12,500 bases of DNA from Nephromyces sp. MM_2019 (lineage: Eukaryota > Apicomplexa > Aconoidasida > Nephromycida): NCBI GenBank assembly GCA_015657535.1, contig JADHZB010000308.1:294-12793 (forward strand), read 5' to 3'. Below, in pieces: positions 1-7,476 of the stretch. How positions within the stretch are numbered: the first letter of the stretch is position 1; every line of letters starts with the position of its first letter. A program made the translations under genes and the position numbers. The notes beneath the pieces are model-generated. The model searched no databases and was not told where the DNA came from. It saw nothing but the letters and a program-made list of their open reading frames with translations.

Positions 1-90
1 TATTTGCTGAATTAAGAACAAAAAATTAAAAGGGGAATATAAGAGGTGAGGAGGATAGGTTGTGTTTATTTTGTATGTATGTTGTATATA

Positions 91-216
91 TTTACTTATA
101 TACTTGTATTTACTTATATACTTGTATTTACTTATATACTTGTATTTACTTATATGCTTGTATTTACTTATATACTTGTATTTACTTATATGCTTGTATT
201 TACTTATATGCTTGTA
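91..216 (+). repeat. 18-bp tandem array, 7 copies
   Basis: The unit TTTACTTATATACTTGTA repeats seven times head to tail. The only variation I see is A/G at one site (TATATACTTG versus TATATGCTTG), so the copies are nearly identical. Because 18 is a multiple of three, one frame stays open and would give a six-residue periodic peptide (FTYILV or FTYMLV). That is a by-product of the period and I do not call it a gene. Confidence 0.95.
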
Positions 217-324
217 TATATTTACTTATACACACATTTAGACACATTTACATTTACTTATACACACACTTATATTTACTTATACACACATTTAGACACA
301 TTTACATTTACTTATACGCACATA
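217..324 (+). repeat. 54-bp tandem duplication
   Basis: Two copies of a 54-bp unit (217-270 and 271-324) abut the 18-bp array. The unit starts TATATTTACTTATACACA and contains CATTTAGACACATTTACA followed by TTTACTTATACACACACT. These three 18-bp parts resemble the neighbouring 18-bp unit, so the 54-mer looks like a higher-order repeat that grew from the same ladder. Confidence 0.9.
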
Positions 325-440
325 TGCATATATAGACATTTACATATACACACATATGCATATTTACACATATACACACATATGCATATATACATATTCA
401 TACACACGTATATATACACACATATATATACACACTATAC
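325..440 (+). repeat. Degenerate CA/TA repeat with CATATGCATAT motif
   Basis: CATATGCATAT occurs about three times at irregular spacing within CA and TA dinucleotide runs. No gene-like signal is visible. It continues the repeat tract that starts at 91. Confidence 0.75.
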
Positions 441-583
441 CTGTAGTGTAGTACCTTTGGGATGGATGTTGATGAGAGGGGCTTGGTGTATATAACACTA
501 TTTATTTATTTCATATATATAACCAACCTAAACTTATGCACACACACACAATATCGTAGAAAAATATAATTAAGAATGATACA
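441..583. other. Short non-repetitive interval
   Basis: About 140 bp of mixed sequence, including a relatively GC-rich stretch around 440-490, separates the CA/TA tract from the GT-rich block. It contains one short CA run near 540-550. No exon with plausible splice sites or recognisable protein was found here. Confidence 0.5.
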
Positions 584-1424
584 AGTGTGTGTGTGTGTGT
601 TAAATAGTTGGTGTGGGAATTGTAAATAAATTTAAAATAAATATAGATAGGTGCAGTGTGTGTATATAAATATTAACAAGGGTAAAATATAGCAAACAAT
701 TTTAATTGAAATGTGTACAAATTCACAAAAAGAATTAAATGAGAAAGGTGTGTGTAAACAGAGATATGTGTGTGAGTGTAAACTGATATATGTAAAACGA
801 TATGTGTAATATGTGTGTGTGTGTAAACACAGTGAGGCTAAGCTATCACCTCATAAGGGAAATTATATCAATAATAATTTGAATTGTGTGTAAAATTATA
901 TATATATTGATGTTTCATGTGTAGATGTAGTCATTGAAGAAATTGAGGGTAAATCTTGATGATTTATTAACTATATCCAAAATGTGTATGGGTGTTGTGT
1001 GTTTACATCAAATTTGAATTTGTGTGTGAAAATTCAATTCCGAGGTTTATGAGTACTGTGTGTGTGTACACATGAAAAAATTTATACTTTTTATTATTTA
1101 TTTTTATATAAAAGTGGGTGTGTGTATATATATATATAATTATAAGGCCCAGACTCGGGAGTTAGAAAAAATAAAAAATATATAAATTTATTTTATATAA
1201 ATTGTGTGTGTGCGTGTGTGTGTGTGTGTGTAGGGTGTAGCTTAGTTATATAAATAAGTGATGTAGGTGGGGGAGGGGAGTGGGGATTGTAGGAAATAAG
1301 GTAAAGTATTATAATGTGTGTAGCTTAAGTTTAGATGGTGTTTGGTATGTGTGTATAATATAATGTGTGTTGTATAATGTGTATTATGTGCGTTGTGTAA
1401 TGTGTGTAGTGTGGTTTGTAAATG
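584..1424 (+). repeat. GT-oriented simple-sequence block
   Basis: The + strand is dominated by GT/TG runs separated by A/T-rich spacers. The cleanest runs are at 585-600 and 1204-1231, the latter broken by one C. CA runs are nearly absent from this strand here. No coding exon is recognisable. The motif TGTAGCTTA appears at 1236-1244 and 1319-1327. Confidence 0.8.
1266..1285 (+). other. G-rich tract, possible G-quadruplex
   Basis: Runs of 2, 5, 4 and 4 G are separated by one to three bases. It is the most G-rich stretch I see in the window and stands out against the AT-rich background. Three runs have four or more G and the first has only two, so any quadruplex would be two-tiered or use a split run. 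Structure and function are inferred. Confidence 0.4.
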
Positions 1425-1570
1425 TGTGATTTGTGAATGTGTGGTGTGTTTATATGTGATTTGTGAATGTGTGGTGTGTGTATATGTGATTTGTGAATGT
1501 GTGGTGTGTGTATATGTGATTTGTGAATGTGTGGTGTGTGTATATGTGATTTGTGAATGTGTGGTGTGTG
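1425..1570 (+). repeat. 30-bp tandem array, about 4.9 copies
   Basis: Units start at 1425, 1455, 1485, 1515 and 1545. Each begins TGTGATTTGTGAATGTGTGG and ends in a GTGTGTGTATA-like tail. Only the first copy's tail differs, by a single T. The period is a multiple of three, so one frame is open and would read as a Cys/Val-rich peptide. The low complexity and lack of any other gene signal argue against coding. Confidence 0.95.
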
Positions 1571-1880
1571 AAATGTGTGTGTGTTAATTAATATGTGTTG
1601 AGGTGTGAGTGTGAGATAGTGGGTGTGGCGAGTGTAGCTAAATATATGTGTGAATATGTGTGATGTGTGTGTATTTGAGTACTTGTGATGTATGTGTGTG
1701 AGAGAGATATATGTACTTGTGTGAGTAAATGTGACATGTGTGTGTGTGAGAAGTGTGTATGTAAAAGGGATAAGGGAGAGATGGAGTGGGGAGTATGGTG
1801 TTTGTAGCTTATATTATTTAAATTTGTAGTATAATAAATTCAAGTATTAGTAAATGTGTGTGTTTGAATGTGTGCATAAT
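1571..1880 (+). repeat. GT-rich block, right part
   Basis: GT/TG and GAGTGTGA-like simple sequence continues to about 1880. A purine-rich patch lies at 1768-1800. TGTAGCT recurs at 1633-1639, and TGTAGCTT again near 1803-1811. No gene is visible. Confidence 0.7.
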
Positions 1881-1917
1881 TATAAATTTTAGACAATTGT
1901 TAATAATTATTTTCTTT
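1881..1917. other. Switch point from GT to CA strand orientation
   Basis: An AT-only-like spacer of about 40 bp separates GTGTGTGTTTGAATGTGTG on the left from TATACACACACATAG on the right. Across it the + strand changes from GT-dominated to CA-dominated. It contains no recognisable protein-binding site or gene end. Confidence 0.6.
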
Positions 1918-2470
1918 ATATACACACACATAGCTATATATACTTGTATGCACATACACACTTTACACAATAAAAGCACCCTATTTAATATATTGTATAA
2001 TTCAACTATATACTTGTATATATACTTAACACACAATCCAGATTTTACACACTACTCATATCAACGTACACACACTATGTATAATAATAAGATTTATTAA
2101 ATATCCTACATATAACTAACTCATACTACACAAATTTACACACATTGCACAAATTTCCACATTTTAAACACATTTACAAACATTACATACAACACACACA
2201 CTAACAAACATTCTATATATTAAACGCGTATTCGTTACACACATTATACACATGCCACACACACTAGCAAGCACTTACACACATTAAACTGGTTACACTA
2301 ATTTACACATAATTATACACCTTAACTAACATTACACAAATTCACATATTTAATCTTATTTATACATATTACACACATTCACACTTACACACACATTCAC
2401 ACACACTGGACATATTCACACACACTACACAAATGAACTAAAAAGTAACACCCACACACACACACTTTTC
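1918..2470 (-). repeat. CA-oriented simple-sequence block
   Basis: The + strand carries scattered ACACAC and TTACACACATT-like runs across about 550 bp, ending in an (AC)n run near 2450-2465. GT runs are almost absent. Marked minus because the GT strand is the complement here. No exon or RNA gene is visible. Confidence 0.75.
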
Positions 2471-2630
2471 ATTTCACCTTGATCTATTATACTGCGATTT
2501 CTTAGCATATCTGTATATGTATATATATGTGTGTGTATAAATATATTTATAGTAAATTTCTATGTGTAGATATGTATTTATGTATCCACACGTGTGTATG
2601 TGTTTGAATACATATATAGTAGACACATAT

Positions 2631-2663
<33 letters not shown>

Positions 2664-2850
2664 CGTATGTGTGTATGTGTGTATGTGTGAGTGTGCAAAA
2701 GCTTAAATATATGTTTAAATGCATTTTAAGATATATCCAATTTATTTACAAAGTTGTGTGTGTGTGTGAATATCTCTGTATTATACAAAGTGTGTATATT
2801 AAAGTAGTTTATATATAACTATTAGTATGGAAATCTGTTTAAAAAAATTT
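2471..2850 (+). repeat. GT/TA block with (AT)10 tract
   Basis: After a 45-bp mixed spacer (2466-2513) the + strand returns to GT/TG and TA simple sequence. A clean AT dinucleotide run lies at 2637-2656 and GT runs near 2522-2534, 2668-2690 and 2755-2768. No gene is visible. Confidence 0.7.
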
Positions 2851-3532
2851 ATACACATTATATATATATCCTTATATATATATATATATATCAATACATA
2901 ATTCAAACACACATTTTTTTTTAATATTTCCAAAGAATGTATGTGTGTATATGTTTAAGTAAATCCACATAACATATAAATATAAATACATAAATATAAT
3001 TTACACACACTCATTTGAGTATATAAAATGAAACAGACTGTTAAAATTGTTAAGAATTCTATCTGTGTGTAGGATTTCCTTTGAAAATTCTGAACATTCA
3101 AATTAGTTTAATATTAAGATTTGAGATTTAATCAACACATGCATTGACACACGCACACACTCTTATACATACACACAAAAAACATATATAATTATACTCA
3201 AAAACACATAAATAAATACACTCAAAAATTACACAATTTTTATACATATATGAGTATATAAAATTATAAATATATATATGCACATATACGTTACTCAAAT
3301 ATTATACACATTTATATATTTAAACTATTCATAATACATACACATATATTTTGGGGGCATACTTTTAATACCATATACAATTGATTTATTTAAAAACACA
3401 TCTATACACAGTTAAAATATGATATTGAATTTAACAAATAATTATTTCTTCACACACACTAATTCATATGTTCATTGGTAATCATATTGTATTTTATGTA
3501 CAAATATACAACCAAAAGTCGATATCTACACA
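2851..3532 (-). repeat. CA/TA simple-sequence block
   Basis: This is AT-rich DNA with scattered CACACA runs on the + strand and a TA dinucleotide run at about 2873-2892. Two short GT exceptions lie near 2940-2955 and 3064-3070. No exon with matching splice sites and no RNA gene was recognised. Confidence 0.65.
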
Positions 3533-3690
3533 CCCTCAAAATTTGATATACACACACACCCTCAAAATTTGATATATACACACACACCCTCAAATTTTGA
3601 TATACACACACACCCTCAAATTTTGATATACACACACACCCTCAAATTTTGATATATACACACACACCCTCAAAATTTGATATATACACA
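3533..3690 (+). repeat. 26/28-bp tandem array with flipping core, 6 copies
   Basis: CCCTCAAA units start at 3533, 3559, 3587, 3613, 3639 and 3667, giving spacings of 26, 28, 26, 26 and 28. The 28-bp copies carry one extra TA. The core is TCAAAATTTGA in copies 1, 2 and 6 and TCAAATTTTGA in copies 3, 4 and 5. These two forms are exact reverse complements of each other. A degenerate seventh copy may follow at about 3691-3707. No coding role is evident. Confidence 0.95.
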
Positions 3691-4320
3691 AACATCCTAA
3701 TTTTAACGCAGATGCACACATTGGTACACACATACATGTAATTTATTATACATATATAGACCCAAATTTGTGTACACACATAAACTTAATACAAACCAAA
3801 ATTATTATACTTAAAACATAATTTACGTAATTTATATACACATACACACCTAGCTAAATTTAAGCTAGTAAATAATAAAATCTATTATTTTCAAACTGTA
3901 AAATATGCAACCAAGTTACACACACATTGCAAGACTCACATTAAAGAGGTTTATATGATTTTAGCTTGAAAAATACTAACATCTACACACACACACATAC
4001 ACATAAAATTTAATTAATATATACTCACACAACCATACACACATAAACTCTCACTAACATACAACCGCACTCACATTCAAACACGCACACGCACATGCAC
4101 ATGCACAACGTGAATTCACACACATATACACACACACTTTTTAACCTTTCAAAGGTAGTAAAAAATTGTATATTAGTTTAATTTGCAAAACCCAAATTAC
4201 ACGCATCAAAATTTTTAACTATTAATTTGTGGAATTTATCAAAACCTCCAACACACACATATTATAGCCTTTATTTTCCAGGTTTGTAAACTTACACAAT
4301 CAAACACTCACAAAACACAT
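3691..4320 (-). repeat. CA-rich spacer
   Basis: CA-oriented simple sequence is mixed with AT-rich spacers. A small inverted repeat CTAGCT/AGCTAG with a 7-nt loop lies at 3850-3868. A CACGCACACGCACATGCAC-like patch lies near 4081-4107. No gene is recognised. Confidence 0.6.
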
Positions 4321-4460
4321 ACGCACACATACACACACACACACACACATATACATATATACATGCACACATACGCTAACACACTACCACACACATCCAC
4401 ATACATGTACACACATAAACACACACACACACACATAGACACACACCACACCAACTCACA
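4321..4460 (-). repeat. Dense (CA)n microsatellite cluster
   Basis: This is one of the densest CA stretches, with long uninterrupted CA runs near 4331-4349 and 4416-4434 joined by ACATAC and TACATG variants. Alternating purine-pyrimidine DNA of this kind can adopt Z-form, but nothing here shows that it does. Confidence 0.85.
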
Positions 4461-5700
4461 CATACATAGCTCTATCTAAAGCAATTAAACATTATTTACA
4501 CTCAAACACACTTTAGCAAACAAAAGACACCTTTACACATTTACACTTCAGATTTATTTTTGGCCACTGTGTGTATATAACTCTTCACTTTACACACACA
4601 TTATTTCGCATTTGATTTAAACTTGACTTTAAATTATAAGCCTTTAAACAAATATTACAAGTTGTACTCACACATCAACCAAATTATAAGTAATACATAT
4701 ATCTATCCAAGAGTGCTATATCACAATCACACTCAAACTGAGGTGTAACATAAACACTAATCACCTAGCTTTACACACAACCAGATCCAAGATGCAGATC
4801 GATAAGATAAACATCACACACAGGTTTCCAATACACACCATTATTGCTACACACATAACTTACACACATATAGTTACACATACACGTACAACACAGCCAT
4901 ACACAACCACACACATACATAGATACTAAAACACACCACCACCATATACACCCACTCACACACACACCCACATATAGACATACATACAGATCGCCTCACG
5001 AATACGTTCACACACACACATGCATACACACACATATATATATACACACATACATACGCATATAAATTAACTGTCTGAAAATGTACACCCTCAAAAAATA
5101 AATAAAACAAACAATTATATTTAAGCTTTCCACAGTTTCCCCCCATAACAACTATAGACACACACACACATAGACACTCACACACACACACATTGAAACT
5201 CACACACACACAAACCTAAACTTAACCCATACTAACACATACATATAAATACACACATAACACACCCAAACCAACGCATACATACACACGCACCCATCGA
5301 GCACCCATACCAACACACTTATAAATACATTTTTACACACATATATATATACATATATGTGCACACACACATACATATTTCTAATCTCTTTACACACACT
5401 TAAAAATTAATTAAACACAATTTTCCAATCAGTACAAATTATTTTTGTGTGTATTTAGGGATTCAGACTAATCTATTTCAAATGATCTCCAGTTTTTAAA
5501 AATGTAAATTTATTACACAAATTTTACACACTGTCCAATTACTACTGCCTTAGGTGAGTTTTGTAACAAGGGTTATATACACACACATTATACTTTGTTA
5601 TTTATTTTAAGAGAACCATCTAATATTAGATGTATATATAGTGTGTGCGTGACATATATACTCCAATACAATCCCTGCACAGTTTACAAAACACACCAAC
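4461..5700 (-). repeat. Long CA-rich stretch without genes
   Basis: CA-oriented repeats dominate the + strand to about 5400, with the clearest runs near 5010-5050 and 5155-5215. The minus strand therefore shows several open frames rich in Cys, Val and Tyr. They are artefacts of GT repeats. A less repetitive patch at 5440-5570 includes CTTAG followed by GTGAGT at 5554-5559, which resembles a splice donor but has no readable exon to its left. Confidence 0.6.
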
Positions 5701-5701
5701 T

Positions 5702-5850
5702 CACACTATATATGTGATCCACTACACACACACTATATAGGTAATATAGCACTCCACTCACACACTGCATAGAGACAGAACACTACACACACACTATATA
5801 TAGACAGCACACTACACAGGCACTGTATATAGACTACATACACACACTTT
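5702..5850 (+). repeat. Degenerate repeat of CACTACACACACACTATATAG type
   Basis: About five diverged copies begin near 5702, 5720, 5755, 5781 and 5810, with spacings from 18 to 35 bp. Each combines CACTAC or CACTCA, a CA run and a TATATAG or GCATAGAGACAG-like end. The array is older or less homogenised than the arrays at 91-216 and 1425-1570. Confidence 0.7.
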
Positions 5851-6042
5851 CCAGCTTTTTATATAAAATTTACAAGAATAAAATGAATACACGCTCTATT
5901 CATAGCAAATATAAAAATGAACTGTAGCTACATATTGGAAATCACATATTGAGTTAAAATGTGTAATGAGTTTATCCTATTAGATAATTACATACACCAC
6001 CAATACATATTCAAATACTACACACACCTTACAGATAAGCAC

Positions 6043-6070
6043 AACACACACACACACACACACACACACC
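6043..6070 (+). repeat. (CA)n microsatellite just before a start codon
   Basis: A CA run of about 25 bp ends in CACCCACCTA directly before the ATG at 6077. It would lie in the 5' untranslated region of the LysM gene if that start is right. The frame of the gene is open leftward through this run to a TAG at 5981-5983, with no in-frame ATG between. An AG at 6033-6034 preceded by CACACCTTAC could be a splice acceptor. Confidence 0.85.
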
Positions 6071-6076
6071 CACCTA

Positions 6077-7149
6077 ATGAAGAGCTTCTATGAGGGCTAT
6101 ATGTTACACACTATTAGTATGAGTGATACTATAGTAGGTATAGCTTTGAGATATAACACAACTGTCCCCTATTTGATGAAAATTAATAATTTAAAAACAA
6201 CAGATGTGTGGTATTTAAGATCAATAAAAGTACCCAAAAACACAGACACACACAAAGATGATAATAATCACACACAAATTGAACAAACAGCCAAATATTC
6301 AGCCAAAATACAGGCCCTGTGTAATATTTCAACTGCCCCCTATTCATCCATTGTAATGTTATTAGATGAATATGATGGTGATTTTAATTCTGTGTTGAAA
6401 TTGATACATGATGCAGAAGAATTAACTAAACGGTATACATATGTGTGTGTGGGGTGTGTGTGATAGATATATATGATTATATGTGTGTGGGGTGTGTGTG
6501 ATAGATATATATGATTGTATGTGTTTGGGGTGAGCGTGATAGATATATATGATTGTATATGTTTGGGGTGAGTGTGATAGATATATATAATTATATGTGT
6601 GTGGGGTGTGTGGGTGGATGTTGTATTTGTATATGATTGTGTATGTGTTAGTTTAGATGATTAGATATGTATTTAACTGTATATATATTATGTTTGTGCG
6701 TATCTTTGGTTTATAGATATGTATAGATGTTTCTATTTTCGGATATATATATGGGTAGAGGTGTATTGGTCTAGGTGTTTGAACTAATCATTATATATAT
6801 ATATATGTAATTGTAAATGTTTGTACGTGTGTGTAGCATTCACTTGAAAATAGAAGAGGCTATTGATGCTTTGGTATACTCTGAAGGTGATAGTAAAGTG
6901 GCTGAATTTGCTATAAAAAAATCAAAGTCAAATCAAAGGGATTACAATCATCGATTAAATGAATATAATGCTAACAATGGTTATTTAACTTTAAATAGGG
7001 GTTGTGTGTAGCTTGTGTGTTTATTTTATGTGTAGATTGTGTGTATATGTATTATGTGTAGATTGTATGTATATTATGTATAGATTGTGTATACATATAG
7101 CTAATCCTATACATCTTTAAACATCTAGTGTATGTAATTTGGGCAATGT

Positions 7150-7183
<34 letters not shown>

Positions 7184-7412
7184 GCATACAATGTAAGAAA
7201 TTGTAATATATGATTGATGTATCCAATTTCATAATAGATATATACATATGTGTGTGTATATATGTTTTTGTAGAGGTATATTAAATATATCTAATTTAAA
7301 CTTTTTTCCAGAAATGATAGAAATGCCAGCCATTGTAAAAAAAATTATACCAGGAGTTCGTAAACGAACATCTAGTTCATATCCACACACATATCAACCT
7401 CTAAATGATTAA
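6077..7412 (+). CDS. LysM-domain protein, LYSMD1/2-like (3 exons)
   Basis: Exons are 6077-6432, 6837-7000 and 7312-7412. Phases match at both joins (CG|C gives Arg119, G|AA gives Glu174), producing 206 residues and a TAA stop at 7410-7412. Residues about 8-53 form one LysM domain: the pattern is Y-x-L-H-T-I, D17-T18, G21-I22-A23-L-R-Y26, N37-N38-L39 and I50-x-V-P53. LysM is a small peptidoglycan/chitin-binding fold. The LYSMD1/2 group it resembles is intracellular and of unknown role. No signal peptide or membrane segment is visible, which fits a cytosolic or nuclear protein. Residues 65-80 are hydrophilic and Thr/His/Asn-rich. Residues about 84-165 look helical and charged (ALCN, LLDEYDGD and EEAIDAL segments). 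The C-terminus is basic (KKIIPGVRKR) and Ser/Tyr-rich. The length suits the family. The start sits right after a CA microsatellite, so an upstream exon is possible. The second donor (GTTGTG) is weak, and an in-frame alternative at 6980 would remove seven residues. Confidence 0.85.
6433..6836 (+). other. Intron 1 of the LysM gene (404 bp)
   Basis: Donor GTATAC at 6433 and acceptor GTGTGTAG ending at 6836. It has no clear pyrimidine tract, being GT- and TA-rich before the acceptor. Its first half is the 38-bp array. Reading through from exon 1 meets a TGA at 6461-6463, so splicing is needed to reach exon 2. Confidence 0.85.
6445..6620 (+). repeat. 38-bp minisatellite, about 4.5 copies, inside intron 1
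   Basis: Units start at 6445, 6483, 6521 and 6559 with exactly 38-bp spacing, and a partial fifth begins at 6597. Each begins (G/A)TGT(G/T)TGGGGTG, continues with TGATAGATATATAT and ends GATT(A/G)TAT or AATTATAT. Copies 3 and 4 share GAGCGTGAT or GAGTGTGAT variants. The array starts 12 nt after the splice donor, and unit ends resemble the donor-proximal bases GTATACATATG. Confidence 0.95.
7026..7097 (+). repeat. 22-26-bp array, 3 copies, inside intron 2
   Basis: Copies at 7026-7051, 7052-7073 and 7074-7097 share TTATGTGTAGATTGT or TTATGTATAGATTGT followed by a variable GTGTATATGTA-like tail. Length differences come from the TA/TG tail. It lies 25 nt from the proposed donor. Confidence 0.85.
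7153..7180. repeat. (AT)14 microsatellite
   Basis: An uninterrupted AT dinucleotide run inside intron 2 of the LysM gene. It is perfectly self-complementary and could extrude as a hairpin. No function is implied. Confidence 0.95.
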
Positions 7413-7448
7413 ATATAAAATGGGATATTTTTGAAATTATAAAATTGA

Positions 7449-7454
7449 AATAAA
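7449..7454 (+). promoter_or_regulatory. Candidate polyadenylation signal (AATAAA)
   Basis: AATAAA lies 37 nt after the LysM stop codon, and a second lies at 7486-7491. The hexamer is common by chance in such AT-rich DNA, so position is the only support. Confidence 0.4.
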
Positions 7455-7458
7455 TACT

Positions 7459-7476
7459 AAAATTATATATAATTTT
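7459..7476. repeat. Perfect 18-bp AT palindrome
   Basis: AAAATTATATATAATTTT reads the same on both strands. Its 14-bp core AATTATATATAATT also occurs at 10785-10798 and 10827-10840. Here it lies just after the candidate polyadenylation signal of the LysM gene. Confidence 0.85.

Larger units (their letters stand above)
7001..7311 (+). other. Intron 2 of the LysM gene (311 bp)
   Basis: The donor is probably GTTGTG at 7001 (alternative GTTATT at 6980, same phase). The acceptor CTTTTTTCCAG ends at 7311 and has the only strong pyrimidine tract in this gene. The intron holds a short GT/TA array and an (AT)14 run. Without splicing, exon 2 ends at the TAG at 7009-7011. Confidence 0.75.

Noticed and set aside
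46..495. 149-codon open frame with a six-residue period
   Set aside because: It exists because 18-bp and 54-bp repeats are multiples of three and TA/CA repeats lack stops in that frame. There is no domain, no codon-use signal and a second frame is equally open.
1393..1587. Cys-rich 64-codon open frame
   Set aside because: It is a translation of the 30-bp GT-type array, and no other gene signal supports it.
1818..2818. Short open frames on both strands
   Set aside because: Their composition is Ile/Tyr/Thr/His from TA and CA repeats, with overlapping frames on both strands and no family resemblance.
3533..3690. CRISPR-like array of regular repeats
   Set aside because: The whole 26-28-bp unit repeats with no unique spacers, no neighbouring cas genes are visible and the host is eukaryotic.
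3533..3690. Telomere-like CCCTCA repeat
   Set aside because: The CCCT motif occurs once per 26-28 bp rather than as a short tandem telomeric unit, and it lies between other repeats.
4771..5397. Three minus-strand open frames rich in Cys, Val and Tyr
   Set aside because: They are complements of CA microsatellites, overlap each other in different frames and show no recognisable domain or splice structure.
7356..7369. GTTCGTAAACGAAC inverted repeat
   Set aside because: It lies within coding exon 3 of the LysM gene, where the codons explain it, and a 6-bp stem with a 2-nt loop is not compelling.
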